The translations under genes and the position numbers were made by a program. This document shows, piece by piece, positions 1-10,054 of a DNA stretch of 64,000 nucleotides. Where the stretch lies: positions 60,989-124,988 of the forward strand of contig JAFXJY010000001.1 in the NCBI GenBank assembly GCA_017531985.1, read 5' to 3'. The notes below the pieces were generated by a model. That model was given only the letters and a program-made list of their open reading frames with translations. It was not told where the DNA came from and searched no databases. Numbering within the stretch: position 1 is the first letter of the stretch; every line of letters starts with the position of its first letter. The DNA is from Bacteroidaceae bacterium (GTDB lineage Bacteria > Bacteroidota > Bacteroidia > Bacteroidales > Barnesiellaceae_A).

Positions 1-1
1 T

Positions 2-421
2 GGTGTCATAGCTGCTATTGAAAATAAGACCGGTAAAGTAAACATGGATGACTACAACGGATTGTATCAGACCAATCCTAAGTTAAGCCTTGCCATGATG
101 CTTGCCATGTTCTCATTGGCAGGTATTCCTCCATTCGCAGGATTTTTTAGCAAGTTCTTTATTTTCGCTTCGGCAGTAAACAGTGGTTTCTACATCTTGG
201 TACTCATTGCCTTGATTAATACCATCATTTCATTGTACTACTACTTGTTGGTAGTTAAGGCTATGTTTATCAATCCCAACGAGAATCCTATCGAGCCTAT
301 CAAGACCGATTGCTATGGTCGCACCGGATTGGTTATATGTGTAGCAGGCATATTACTACTCGGTATAGCAAGTTGTGTATATGGCTATCTGTCGGGATTG
401 AGCCTCACCGTAGGTATCTAA
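2..421 (+). CDS. nuoN: NADH-quinone oxidoreductase subunit N, C-terminal part
   Basis: This is the C-terminal end of the membrane subunit N of respiratory complex I, which takes part in proton translocation. The reading frame is open to the left edge, so the gene begins outside the window; the first in-frame ATG at 44 is internal. The visible residues contain the conserved proton-channel helix pattern with [19 protein letters not shown], followed by two more hydrophobic segments (about residues 60-85 and 105-135 of the visible part). A strong hairpin follows the stop codon. The rest of the nuo operon presumably lies upstream. Product assignment is firm; the N-terminus is not visible. Confidence 0.93.
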   Translation, partial: GVIAAIENKTGKVNMDDYNGLYQTNPKLSLAMMLAMFSLAGIPPFAGFFSKFFIFASAVNSGFYILVLIALINTIISLYYYLLVVKAMFINPNENPIEPIKTDCYGRTGLVICVAGILLLGIASCVYGYLSGLSLTVGI

Positions 422-440
422 AACCTTCACTATACAGAGT

Positions 441-476
441 AAGGGCTGTGTCGGAACTTTTACCGACACAGCCCTT
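441..476. terminator. Perfect hairpin between convergent nuoN and addA-like genes
   Basis: A 14-bp perfect inverted repeat (441-454 with 463-476, 8-base loop) lies just after the nuoN stop and between two convergent genes. It has no long T-run on either side, so it is a probable, possibly bidirectional, terminator or mRNA-end stabiliser. Confidence 0.6.
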
Positions 477-566
477 GCTGCATAAATATGGGATAATCTG
501 AATGAGATAACTTGACGAATAGTGCTACAATACTCGGTTGATAACAACAGGGGATATATTAGTTAA

Positions 567-3500
567 TCAATCGACAGGCAACAATTTACTTTTAGTTACA
601 TACCATATATAGCCATCGACATGTTCATATCCCATCAGTCGCAGATAATTCATGTAACGAGATACCTGAGTACAATATGACTTCTTCTCGATGTTTCCGA
701 ACTTATAGTCTATTACTACCACCCTATCGCCATCAATAACGATACGGTCGGGGCGGCTAACGGATGTATCCGATATTATTATATCGGTCTCATTGAGGAC
801 TTGCACATCCGTTGAGAACCAATGCTGCACCTCGGGGGTAGTGATGAGACTTGTCAACTCCTGAGCAATGTTGCAAGCCTGACGCTTCATCAATTTTCCT
901 TCGCGAACAAATTGCTGTACTACCTTATCAACATCCTGCACAGTATATATCAACGACAAGATTTCATGCATGAGAATACCCTTGTTCCGCATTGCATTGC
1001 CCGACACACCGGCTGCCGTTGTACGCTGTTTAAGACGTTTCTGCGAAGGTACCACTATATCGTATGCCACACTTGTCATTTCGGTAGCAGGCTTATCTTC
1101 GATAAGAGGAGTCCAATCGGCTCCTATCGACAATATCTTTTCTTCATCACTATCTTCGATAATACATGAAGCGAAGTCGATGGTAGGGCATACTTCATCG
1201 AAGGGCTCAGGGAAATTGAGAGTTTCACTAATAACATCACCTAGCATATAAGCACCTCTTTTGGAGGGAGTGCGGGTATATATAATCAACTCTTGACGAG
1301 CTCGCGTAAATGCCACATATGCAAGGTTGAGATTGTCGACATATTCGCTTATAAGTTCTTGGAAATATTGTGGTGCAAAGATTGTCGATACCAACTCATC
1401 CTTGTGATCGATAGGTAATACCGGCAAATGGTTGAAAGGAGGTCGGTCGGGTTCATACCACATCATATTGGGCTGATTGGAAGAAGCCGACGACATAGTC
1501 CAATGAGCGAAGGGGATGATAACGACCGGATATTCAAGTCCTTTGGACTTGTGTATGGTCAGCACAGTAATGGCGTTCAAGTTCTCGGGCGACTTAACTG
1601 TATATTTACCTTCTTTATCATCCCACCATCGCAAGAATGAATATACATCGGACGAACGATTGCTGCAATACTCCACGACAACATCTTGAAATGCCTCGAT
1701 GTATGCAATATACTCGGGACGAGTGTTCAACTTGAAATGATGTATGATAAGTTCACACATCTCAAAGAGAGACTTAGACGATATGTCACGAATAAAAGCA
1801 TCCAAATCTTCATCAATAGTCTTTTCGGTCGATTTTCGCTCAAAGAAATCGGTCAGCGAACGATTACTATCACTACCATTTACCAGTCCGTGTTCATACG
1901 CCAATATGAGTTTATTAAGGTCGTATCCGGGATTTTGTATATACCGCAGTATGCCTATAATCAGCTTTACAGGAGGTGCACTGCTCAATAACAACGAATC
2001 GTCCGATATGACTTTTATATCACGCAACACACCGGTGTGTTCGGCTGCAAGCGAAAGGAGTAATTCCACCACTTTACAACCCTCTTTACCTTTTCTCACA
2101 AGAATCAGTATATCCTTGGGTCGATAACCGCGAATGAGCAGTTCTTCAAGTTGAGCCGGTAGACGCTGTAAAATTTCGTCTTCGAATATTTCACTGTTTC
2201 TCGACTTCAATATATGTAAATCGACACGCCCGCTATGCAATAATTTCTTTTCCGACACTTTCTGCGACACATTCTCATATATCTTTCCTATCACATCATC
2301 GTCCGGCAGAGTGTGATGCCCGGCCTGCATCAACGTTCGGATGCGACCTTGCAGCAAGACCGAAGCAACCTTAAAGAAAGAATTGTTAAAGGCTATCACC
2401 CCGGCACAACTACGCCAATTGGTATCATTACCTGAGGTCATCGATGCATAGTTAAAGTCATCCAATCCCTTATGCAACAATCGCCAGTCGGAATTACGCC
2501 AACGATATATACTCTGCTTTACATCGCCTACAATAAGGTTCTCGTTATTACCGGCAAGGCTCTCATTGACCAATGGTTCGAAATTATCCCATTGCAAGTT
2601 GGAGGTATCTTGAAATTCATCAATCATATAGTGAGAGATGCGTGTACCCATCTTCTCATAGATAAAGGGGGCGTCACTCTTATTGATAAGTCCGCGAAGT
2701 ATATCGGGTGTTTCGGAAAGAAGTATCGAATTGTGTTCCTGACTATACTCATTGACATACTCACCTATGGTGGTAAGCACCCCCATAGCATAGATGTGAC
2801 GTAGACACACATCGACCGAATTGAACTCTATCAACGGCTCGCCCAACATATCATTAAGGGCATAAAACGCCGGAGAGAGAGCCTCGATGAGGTGCGGTAT
2901 GGATGGACCTTTCTTCAACTTGGACGATGTAAACCAACCCTCAGGATCTTCCATCTTATTCCTCCACGTTTCGGCTATCTTCTGAAAGGCTTTTATATCG
3001 GCAAGAATAAGTTGCTCGTCACACACAACATCGAGTTTCTTAATCCATCCTCTATAAAATACATCATACGTTATACCTTGCTGCGAGATAGCTTCACGAG
3101 CTTGCCGGGCAGCATCAGCAAGTCGGGTCACATACTGTTCCCGAAAGTTACGAAGTGTATTAATATAGTGATTGTAATCACTCAATTTCACCTTATGCAA
3201 CACCTTGCTGTAACGCTTAAAGACTTCGGAAGAAAGCTGTTTGGCCAACAAAGGTAAGTCCGACCGATTGTGAATATTCCAAGACTTACCATTGCGTATC
3301 TGCTCCCGGGCGTACTCTAATATCCAGTCGAACAATTCCTTGTTGTTATCCAAGCTGTCAAACATGCGGTCGATGGCTGCCATCGTTACATACGATGTAT
3401 CCAGTTCTACATCATATCCACCTTGCAATCCCACTTCGCGAGTAAATGCTCTTAATACTTGCTGAAAGAAACTATCGATTGTGGAGATGCCGAAAAATGA

Positions 3501-3836
3501 AAAATCTTGCAATATCTGGTGCAGAACCATTGCAGCATTGCGTTGAACACAAGACTCATCACAACGAAAAGCATTACACAGGTCGTCAATATAGTCCGAC
3601 TCATTGGGCGTGTGTGCCAAGACATCGAGCTGCGACACGATACGCTGCTTCATCTCCTCGGTGGCTTTATTGGTAAAAGTTACCGCCAGTATGCGACGAT
3701 GCGAATTGTTGTAATTACGATAGAACGTATAATATTGGTCATGCTCATTGCGACGCCCCAACAACATCTTTATATACTCGTATGTAAGTCTATAAGTCTT
3801 GCCCGAGCCGGCCGATGCTCTATATACTTTCAGCAT
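567..3836 (-). CDS. UvrD/REP-family helicase-nuclease (AddA/RecB-like)
   Basis: ATP-dependent double-strand-break processing enzyme of the AddA/RecB class, 1089 residues. Seen: Walker A near the N-terminus (ASAGSGKT, residues 7-14), Walker B-type motif MIDEFQDTS at about 405, the motif VGDVKQSIYRWR at about 440, late helicase motifs TIHKSKGLEYP (about 770) and YVAFTRARQEL (about 853), and a C-terminal PD-(D/E)XK nuclease signature (RPDRIVIDGD then VIDYKFG, about 1040-1060). Domain order is helicase 1A/1B/2A/2B then nuclease, as in AddA. The usual AddB-like partner is not in the window, so I give no symbol. The start ATG at 3836 is directly followed by the nucleotide-binding motif, as in relatives. 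Acts in the cytoplasm in recombinational repair. Confidence 0.9.
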   Translation of the reverse strand: MLKVYRASAGSGKTYRLTYEYIKMLLGRRNEHDQYYTFYRNYNNSHRRILAVTFTNKATEEMKQRIVSQLDVLAHTPNESDYIDDLCNAFRCDESCVQRNAAMVLHQILQDFSFFGISTIDSFFQQVLRAFTREVGLQGGYDVELDTSYVTMAAIDRMFDSLDNNKELFDWILEYAREQIRNGKSWNIHNRSDLPLLAKQLSSEVFKRYSKVLHKVKLSDYNHYINTLRNFREQYVTRLADAARQAREAISQQGITYDVFYRGWIKKLDVVCDEQLILADIKAFQKIAETWRNKMEDPEGWFTSSKLKKGPSIPHLIEALSPAFYALNDMLGEPLIEFNSVDVCLRHIYAMGVLTTIGEYVNEYSQEHNSILLSETPDILRGLINKSDAPFIYEKMGTRISHYMIDEFQDTSNLQWDNFEPLVNESLAGNNENLIVGDVKQSIYRWRNSDWRLLHKGLDDFNYASMTSGNDTNWRSCAGVIAFNNSFFKVASVLLQGRIRTLMQAGHHTLPDDDVIGKIYENVSQKVSEKKLLHSGRVDLHILKSRNSEIFEDEILQRLPAQLEELLIRGYRPKDILILVRKGKEGCKVVELLLSLAAEHTGVLRDIKVISDDSLLLSSAPPVKLIIGILRYIQNPGYDLNKLILAYEHGLVNGSDSNRSLTDFFERKSTEKTIDEDLDAFIRDISSKSLFEMCELIIHHFKLNTRPEYIAYIEAFQDVVVEYCSNRSSDVYSFLRWWDDKEGKYTVKSPENLNAITVLTIHKSKGLEYPVVIIPFAHWTMSSASSNQPNMMWYEPDRPPFNHLPVLPIDHKDELVSTIFAPQYFQELISEYVDNLNLAYVAFTRARQELIIYTRTPSKRGAYMLGDVISETLNFPEPFDEVCPTIDFASCIIEDSDEEKILSIGADWTPLIEDKPATEMTSVAYDIVVPSQKRLKQRTTAAGVSGNAMRNKGILMHEILSLIYTVQDVDKVVQQFVREGKLMKRQACNIAQELTSLITTPEVQHWFSTDVQVLNETDIIISDTSVSRPDRIVIDGDRVVVIDYKFGNIEKKSYCTQVSRYMNYLRLMGYEHVDGYIWYVTKSKLLPVD

Positions 3837-3884
3837 AGTGAATTTACAATTAAATAAGTCATATCAATGCTACAAGTGATAGAA

Positions 3885-4229
3885 CTAAATGATGCGGGCC
3901 TTGTATCCCTCCCGAGTGAGTACTGCCAACACCTTATCACAATGATTGCCTTGAATAAGTATCTCGCCATCTTTCTCCGAGCCACCTACTCCACATGCTG
4001 TTTTCAATACCTTAGCCAACGATTTCAGGTCGGCACTTTTACCCACAAAACCTGTCACGAGTGTTACCACCTTACCGTTGCGATGACGCTTATCAAGCTT
4101 TATTCGCAAATTTTGCTTGCCGGGAGGCAACGTTTCATCCTCCTCCACCGCAGCTGTATCGTACTTATAGTCGGGGTTTGTCGAATAGACCACAGCAAGC
4201 CTATCTTTCCAATCATTATCGTTTGCCAT
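3885..4229 (-). CDS. SUI1/YciH-type translation initiation factor
   Basis: A 114-residue protein of the SUI1 (eIF1-like) family, related to E. coli YciH. The conserved core lies in the second half: a basic patch KLDKRHRNGKVVT, then GFVGKSADLKSLAKVLKTACGVGGS and a final ILIQGNH strand typical of the SUI1 fold. Family knowledge: these proteins bind the small ribosomal subunit and are thought to influence start-site fidelity; the bacterial role is poorly defined. It lies upstream of the AddA-like gene on the same strand with a 48-base gap, so co-transcription is possible. Length is normal. Confidence 0.9.
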   Translation of the reverse strand: MANDNDWKDRLAVVYSTNPDYKYDTAAVEEDETLPPGKQNLRIKLDKRHRNGKVVTLVTGFVGKSADLKSLAKVLKTACGVGGSEKDGEILIQGNHCDKVLAVLTREGYKARII

Positions 4230-4372
4230 AGAGATTCATAATTTAATTGATGCGAAGATACAACAAAGATTTGGAAATAAGAATAGTGAAAGAGTAAAGT
4301 TTACATTACATCATCTCTCGGAATGGTGGCGGATAATTTTTACATCTTACTCACCAATATCAGAAAAGTTGC

Positions 4373-4380
4373 TACCTTTG
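4373..4380 (+). promoter_or_regulatory. Bacteroidota -7 box upstream of the 4438 gene
   Basis: TACCTTTG fits TAnnTTTG, 57 bases before the ATG. A clear -33 TTG at the usual distance is not visible, so support is partial. Confidence 0.5.
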
Positions 4381-4437
4381 TAATACAAACATATCAAGAA
4401 TGTTTCTTGTTACCCCAATAATGCATCGAAACAAATT

Positions 4438-5160
4438 ATGAAGACTAATACACAAGAAAAACAAGTCATAGAAGTATTACGACAAGAAGGAGGATATGCA
4501 ACATTAAAACGACTGAACGAGATCATGGATTTCTCGACATGGAAAACTAAGACCCCTGAAGCCTCAGTGAGACGTATCGTTCAAGTCAGCAATCACATCT
4601 TTCGTATCCAACCCGGATTATGGGCATTGAAAGAGATGCGTGAAGAGGTATTGAAGCATTTAGAACTGAATGAAGGCAACAAGAAAAGTGAAGAAATATT
4701 CACACATAGTTATTATCAAGGCTTGTTAGTTGAGATAGGAAAATTTCGGAAACAAAATACTTACATTCCGGCACAAGACAAAAATAGGAAATTTATTGAC
4801 CAATGTCTCGGAGAAATTACCGATACCACTACACTTCCCAACTTTACTTACGACAACCTATTGAGGAAAGCCAAGACGGTAGATGTTATATGGTTTAACG
4901 AAAGAAACATGCCATCAAATTTCTATGAAATAGAACATACGACCGATATTAAGAATTCTCTTTCCAAGTTTTATGAACTGCAAGACTTTCATGCAGGTTT
5001 CTATATTGTAGCCGATCGTTGCAGAAAAGGTGAATTTGAAGACAAATTACATGTGTCCATGTTTGCCCCCATCGAGAACCGCGTAAAATTCCTTGATTAC
5101 CTACACGTTGTAGAAATGTACGAAGGCATGAAAATAATCAATAATTCAATGTGGTTATAG
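4438..5160 (+). CDS. Winged-helix (HARE-like) protein with nuclease-like C-terminal domain
   Basis: A 240-residue protein I cannot assign to a named family. Residues 1-70 look like a HARE-type winged helix: a helix, a turn region with ATLKRLNEIM, a variable loop, and the pattern IVQVSNHIFRIQPGLWALKE that ends such domains. The C-terminal half carries a pattern like a PD-(D/E)XK nuclease: D149 in a hydrophobic strand (TVDVIWFN), then E164-x-E166 in NFYEIEHT, then a helix and the strand HAGFYIVADR. HARE domains joined to restriction-nuclease-like domains are known in bacteria, which suggests a DNA-targeting or defence role; this is inference. No methyltransferase or partner gene is adjacent. 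The base composition is more AT-rich than its neighbours. Confidence 0.6.
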   Translation: MKTNTQEKQVIEVLRQEGGYATLKRLNEIMDFSTWKTKTPEASVRRIVQVSNHIFRIQPGLWALKEMREEVLKHLELNEGNKKSEEIFTHSYYQGLLVEIGKFRKQNTYIPAQDKNRKFIDQCLGEITDTTTLPNFTYDNLLRKAKTVDVIWFNERNMPSNFYEIEHTTDIKNSLSKFYELQDFHAGFYIVADRCRKGEFEDKLHVSMFAPIENRVKFLDYLHVVEMYEGMKIINNSMWL

Positions 5161-5302
5161 TTCCTAAATTAATTGATCCTGCATATTTTCGATGCAGTAT
5201 ATTTCCAACACAATATAACGGCTACACTTCGGGTGGTAATTTTACAGTCGGCACAATAAAGCACTCGTTGTTACGTTATAAAATAAGGCTAAATATAATA
5301 CA

Positions 5303-8300
5303 ATGAGACTATACAATAGGATAAGACAATATATAAGCAAGTTGTGTGTAACTGCGACTGCGTGTGTCATGGCAATGTTGCTTGTTCCGGTGAGTACACA
5401 AGCTTTACCGGTGGAACATTATGCGGCAAGTTCGGTGCTGAGTAGTGGTCGATGGTATAAGATAAGCATCAAGGAGAGTGGCATGTATCAGATTAGTTAT
5501 TCACAATTGAAAAGTTGGGGATTTCAAGACCCTTCGAGGGTACGCATATACGGCTACGGTGGAGCATTGCTTCCCGAGACATATAGTACCAACGATATAG
5601 ATGACTTACCACAGATACCTATTGTCCACAATAACAATCGTATAATTTTCTACGGACAAGGTACTGTAAAATGGTGGTTTGATAATAAAAGCAACACCAT
5701 GAAACAAAGGCAGAATACCTATGCCAATGAAGGTTGTTACTTTATCACCGAGAGTGATGTTGAACAAGCCACCACTACACCGGCTTATATATACGAGACA
5801 CCGAGTGAAGAGTTGGTCGAAATATACGATGGCTACTCACTTCATGAACAGGAGTTGGCATCGATGAGCCGTACGGGACAAATGTTCTTTGGTGAAGATT
5901 TTCGTTACACACAGACACGCAATTTTTCGTTCGATATTCCGGGCATAGAGACTGAATATCCCATGCGGGTCGATATTGCATTCGGAGCTAAAATAACCGG
6001 TGGTACCGGTAGTTTGCGTGTATATCACAATGGTACCAAAATATCCGACGGCTCCAATTGGAGCATTGCCGCCAATACCGATGCCACCTACGAATTTATG
6101 AAATACATCTCTCCATCGGCCACTTGCATACCACGCGGAGGCAAGGAGGAGTTCAGTATAACATATCAGAGTGGTGGTATGACGGTAAATGCCCGTCTCG
6201 ACTACATTCGCTTGTCGTACAAACGTCGATTGCAACTATACGATGGAGCGGTACAATTTCGTGTTCACGACTACACATTACGTCAGAGCTATGCCATAGG
6301 TGGCATGAACGAGCAGTGCATCGTATGGGATATTACCACGCAACACGCACCTCAGCATGTCGACTTCACAATAAGTGATAATAGGGCTATATTCAATGCC
6401 ATGCAAACCGGGCGAGAGTACATTGCCTTTGACCCGAGTGCGACCTTTCCCACACCATCGGGATTAGGAGCCATTGGCAACCAGGACCTGCACGCATTGG
6501 AAACGCCCGATATGGTCATTTTGGCTCCGGGGCAGTTCCTTACGCAAGCTCAACAAGTAGCGGCACTACATGAGAGCATCGACTCGATGGTGGTTCATGT
6601 CATCGACCATGAACTGGTATTCAACGAGTTCTCATCGGGCACTGCCGATGGTGTAGCCTACCGCCGACTGATGAAGATGTTCTACGACCGTTCAAAAGCC
6701 GACCCTTCGGGACGACAAGTTAAATACCTTCTGCTCTTTGGACGTGGTTTTTACGACAATCGTCGCGTTATTACCGAGATAAAAAATTGTGGCTTCCCCA
6801 CCCTGCTTACTTATCAGAGTCCACGCAGTGAGAACGAGACCTACTCCTACACCAGCGACGACTTCTTCACCTATCTCGAAGATGATGCCACGTCGCGTAA
6901 CAGCACCAATATCATGAGCATAGGTGTGGGACGTTTTCCCATAAAGAGTGATGCCGAGGCCAATGTTATTGTTGAAAAGTTGTACAACTATGTCAACAAG
7001 CCCAATTACGGTTCATGGCGTAACCAAGCCATCATCATTGCCGATGATGGCAACTCAGGCACACACATGCGACAAGCCGAGAGTGCCATATCCTTCTGGT
7101 TGGATGATAAACCCGACCTTTTTGTCAACAAAATCTACATCGATGCTTATACCGAGCAGAACACATCGACCGGTCGCACATTCCCCGAGGCCAAGAAACG
7201 TATGATGCAGTTGCTGAAAGATGGCCAGCTCGTACTCGACTATGTAGGACATGCCAACTCGGTGGGATGGACTGCCGAGGACATGCTTAACATCAACGAC
7301 ATAAAGACTCTCTACTTAAAGAATCTACCCTTCATGTTCACCGCCACATGCGATTTCAGTCGATACGACTCGGAAGAAGTGTCGGGTGGAGAGTACTTTT
7401 TCCTTAACGAATTTGGTGGTGCTATCTCACTATTCTCATCTACTCGCGTAGCATGGATAAATGAAAATGGACGACTCAATAATGCCATAGGCGATTACCT
7501 GTTTGAAAGAGACGAGAACGACGAATATCTGCGTTTAGGCGACATCGTTCGCAAGGCCAAAAACAACCTGACCGAGCAATACCTTGTCTCGCCCAGCAAA
7601 TATGCCCCCGACAGTAACAAACTTGTATATGCCTTGCTTGGCGACCCTGCCATGCGACTGGGATACCCTTCGTACCACATTGAAGCTACAAGCATCAACG
7701 GTGAAGAAGCTACAACAATGGTAACCCTGCAATCACGGTCGGAAGTCTCGATAGAGGGTCGCATACTCTCACCCTCGGGTGAGGCAGCCGGTGATTTCAA
7801 TGGCGAAGTGTATGTTACACTATATGATGCCGAGCAGACAACCACATCGCACGGATATGACGATAGCGTACCGGTAGAATTTCAAGAACGAACCAACAAA
7901 CTCTTTTCGGGAAGAGCCATCGTTACCGATGGTAAGTTCGGTCTCACATTCCGCATGCCTAAGGAGACAAGTTTTTCCAACAAACCCGGACTGCTCGACT
8001 TCTACGCTTACAGCTACGATGGCATTGAAGCCAGCGGAGCATCAACAGCTGTGAAGATAGGAGGCGTGGCCGAGGCTGCAACAAACGACACTATTGGTCC
8101 CGACATAACCTACTGCTACTTAAATACAAGTAATTTCAGTGATGGCGATGTGGTAAACGAGTCACCCGTACTCTTTGCAGCTATCAGCGACTCATCGGGT
8201 ATCAACCTCTCGACAGCCGGTATAGGTCACAACATGACTGCCACCATCGATGGTACGACAAGCTACTCCGACCTCAACAGCTATTACACCCCCGACACTA

Positions 8301-8752
8301 CCGGTTACTCAGGTATAATATGCTATCCGTTGGATAATCTTTCCGAAGGCGAACACACACTTACACTGCGTGTGTGGGATAACGAATGTAATTCATCGTC
8401 AACTACACTGCACTTCGTCGTAGAAAATGGATTGACACCCGAGATATATAAGATCTACGCTGACCAAAATCCGGCTCGCACCACAACCAATTTCTTCCTC
8501 GAACACGACCGACCCGATGGCACAGTGACTGTAACACTTACTATATATAACATCAAAGGTATGCCGGTGTGGCAAACTCAGAAAACGGGTATATCGGATA
8601 TGTTCAAGACCTTCCCCATCACATGGAATTTGACCACAAGCAGTGGAGCAACAGTACCGGGTGGTGTGTACATATACCGAGCAACCATCTCGACCGACAA
8701 CACACACATAGCTACTCGCTCACAGAAACTACTCGTTGCACCACAACGATAG
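5303..8752 (+). CDS. PorU-like C25 cysteine protease, T9SS (paralog A)
   Basis: A 1149-residue secreted protein of the PorU/gingipain C25 family. It has a signal peptide (residues about 1-34, ending near STQALP), the N-terminal region with SGRWYKISIKESGMYQISY typical of PorU, and a C25 catalytic core with the His-Cys pair H650 (DYVGHANS) and C683 (TATCDFSRYD). The C-terminus is an Ig-like domain with the FlgD/T9SS pattern PGGVYIYRATIS. PorU is the surface sortase that removes T9SS sorting domains and attaches cargo to lipid. A second gene of the same architecture at 30912 sits beside porV, so this copy is the stand-alone paralog and may be a specialised sortase or a secreted protease. It is transcribed alone and ends at a strong terminator. 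Confidence 0.85.
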   Translation: MRLYNRIRQYISKLCVTATACVMAMLLVPVSTQALPVEHYAASSVLSSGRWYKISIKESGMYQISYSQLKSWGFQDPSRVRIYGYGGALLPETYSTNDIDDLPQIPIVHNNNRIIFYGQGTVKWWFDNKSNTMKQRQNTYANEGCYFITESDVEQATTTPAYIYETPSEELVEIYDGYSLHEQELASMSRTGQMFFGEDFRYTQTRNFSFDIPGIETEYPMRVDIAFGAKITGGTGSLRVYHNGTKISDGSNWSIAANTDATYEFMKYISPSATCIPRGGKEEFSITYQSGGMTVNARLDYIRLSYKRRLQLYDGAVQFRVHDYTLRQSYAIGGMNEQCIVWDITTQHAPQHVDFTISDNRAIFNAMQTGREYIAFDPSATFPTPSGLGAIGNQDLHALETPDMVILAPGQFLTQAQQVAALHESIDSMVVHVIDHELVFNEFSSGTADGVAYRRLMKMFYDRSKADPSGRQVKYLLLFGRGFYDNRRVITEIKNCGFPTLLTYQSPRSENETYSYTSDDFFTYLEDDATSRNSTNIMSIGVGRFPIKSDAEANVIVEKLYNYVNKPNYGSWRNQAIIIADDGNSGTHMRQAESAISFWLDDKPDLFVNKIYIDAYTEQNTSTGRTFPEAKKRMMQLLKDGQLVLDYVGHANSVGWTAEDMLNINDIKTLYLKNLPFMFTATCDFSRYDSEEVSGGEYFFLNEFGGAISLFSSTRVAWINENGRLNNAIGDYLFERDENDEYLRLGDIVRKAKNNLTEQYLVSPSKYAPDSNKLVYALLGDPAMRLGYPSYHIEATSINGEEATTMVTLQSRSEVSIEGRILSPSGEAAGDFNGEVYVTLYDAEQTTTSHGYDDSVPVEFQERTNKLFSGRAIVTDGKFGLTFRMPKETSFSNKPGLLDFYAYSYDGIEASGASTAVKIGGVAEAATNDTIGPDITYCYLNTSNFSDGDVVNESPVLFAAISDSSGINLSTAGIGHNMTATIDGTTSYSDLNSYYTPDTTGYSGIICYPLDNLSEGEHTLTLRVWDNECNSSSTTLHFVVENGLTPEIYKIYADQNPARTTTNFFLEHDRPDGTVTVTLTIYNIKGMPVWQTQKTGISDMFKTFPITWNLTTSSGATVPGGVYIYRATISTDNTHIATRSQKLLVAPQR

Positions 8753-8771
8753 AAACAGCCTGATAAAAAAG

Positions 8772-8812
8772 AAACTGAGTCAAGGATTACACTTCCGCTG
8801 ACTCAGTTTTTT
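8772..8812. terminator. Bidirectional terminator after the PorU-like gene
   Basis: An 11-bp perfect stem (8772-8782 with 8799-8809) is followed by a T-run on the plus strand and an A-run before it, so it can serve both the PorU-like gene and the convergent C_GCAxxG_C_C gene. Confidence 0.85.
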
Positions 8813-8847
8813 CATTAGGGAGTAACTTATTTTCCACCCTTATATTC

Positions 8848-9324
8848 TCACTTTTCATTCAAGTACTCACCCACCATTCGGGCAGCCAAGGCTACATACT
8901 CGGCACATGGACGGCGACGATAATAGTCGGGGGTACGTTCCTCGGGTACAGGAGCATCGCTATGCTGTTTCAGCCCCAACAACTCGCGGCACACTATACT
9001 ACCACATTCATTGCTATAACGTTGAGCCAACTGCTGCACAGCAGCATACTGCTTGGCACGCACATCGCGATCGGTATTGGAAGCTCCTCGATAGGCTGCA
9101 CTACTCACTATAAACATACCACTTACAGCACCACACACCTCACGCAGACGTCCCATACCACCACCAAGGGGCGATACAAGATTGGCTAACACTTCGGGAT
9201 CTTGTTCCAACACATCGGCATAAGCTATCACCACCGATTGTGAGCAGTTATATCCCTGCTGAAAGGCTTGACGAGCCTGCTCAGCTCGCTCCTCTACATT
9301 GATTGCATAGTTCTTCTTTTCCAT
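8848..9324 (-). CDS. C_GCAxxG_C_C family redox-type protein
   Basis: A 158-residue protein of the C_GCAxxG_C_C family. Seen: an early cysteine in QGYNCSQSV (about residue 27), then GGGMGRLREVCGAVSGM, which is the CGAxxG core, and later cysteines in NECGSIVCREL and RRRPCAEYV. The spacing of these cysteines is the family hallmark and suggests a redox or metal-binding role, but no reaction is established for the family. The gene starts 6 bases after ung on the same strand, so both are very probably one transcript. No export signal is visible. The family name is secure; the function is not. Confidence 0.85.
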   Translation of the reverse strand: MEKKNYAINVEERAEQARQAFQQGYNCSQSVVIAYADVLEQDPEVLANLVSPLGGGMGRLREVCGAVSGMFIVSSAAYRGASNTDRDVRAKQYAAVQQLAQRYSNECGSIVCRELLGLKQHSDAPVPEERTPDYYRRRPCAEYVALAARMVGEYLNEK

Positions 9325-9330
9325 AACGAT

Positions 9331-10002
9331 TTACCATTGAATGGGCAAGTACCCATGTTCTACAAGATAGTTATTGGCACGGCTGAAATGACGATTTCCG
9401 AAGAAACCACGATAGGCCGAAAGAGGTGAAGGATGCGGCGACTGCAACACCAAGTGACGGCTGCGGTCAATAAACGCACCCTTGCGTTGTGCATAGGCAC
9501 CCCACAAGATAAAGACTACATGTTCACGTCGCGAGGCCAGACAACGAATAACTGCATCGGTAAAGGTCTCCCATCCACGATTTTGATGCGACCCTGCCTG
9601 ATGAGCCCTCACAGTGAGTGTAGCATTAAGGAGCAACACCCCTTGCCGAGCCCAGCGTGTGAGATTGCCACTAAGGGGAACAGGAACACCCAAGTCGCTC
9701 TCTATCTCCTTGAAGATATTCTGCAACGAGGGAGGAAACTGCACACCATCATTGACCGAGAAACACAATCCGTGAGCCTGACCCGGCTCGTGGTAGGGAT
9801 CCTGTCCGAGAATAACTACACGCACTTGCTCAAAAGGACATGCATCAAAAGCTGCAAAGATCTGTTGCCCGGGCGGATAGACCGTTCCGGAGGCATATTC
9901 GCTTCGCACATATCTTGTTAGCTCTTCAAAATAGGGCTTATCAAACTCCTCTTGCAACTGTTGTTTCCAGCTATCTTCTATACGGACATTCATGTTTAAC
10001 AA
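9331..10002 (-). CDS. ung: Uracil-DNA glycosylase
   Basis: Family 1 uracil-DNA glycosylase, 223 residues, which removes uracil from DNA as the first step of base excision repair. The water-activating motif GQDPYH is at residues 66-71 (catalytic D68), and the DNA-intercalating motif HPSPLSAYRGFFG is near the C-terminus. Other conserved blocks are FPPSLQNIFKE and LLLNATLTVR. Length is normal. A second in-frame ATG three codons later is an equally good start. It is the first gene of a two-gene operon with the C_GCAxxG_C_C gene and is driven by a promoter that interlocks with the divergent tRNA promoter. Confidence 0.97.
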   Translation of the reverse strand: MLNMNVRIEDSWKQQLQEEFDKPYFEELTRYVRSEYASGTVYPPGQQIFAAFDACPFEQVRVVILGQDPYHEPGQAHGLCFSVNDGVQFPPSLQNIFKEIESDLGVPVPLSGNLTRWARQGVLLLNATLTVRAHQAGSHQNRGWETFTDAVIRCLASRREHVVFILWGAYAQRKGAFIDRSRHLVLQSPHPSPLSAYRGFFGNRHFSRANNYLVEHGYLPIQW

Positions 10003-10054
10003 AACTTTATAGCCATTCGACCTAACATAATATTATGATATAAAGTATATCATA

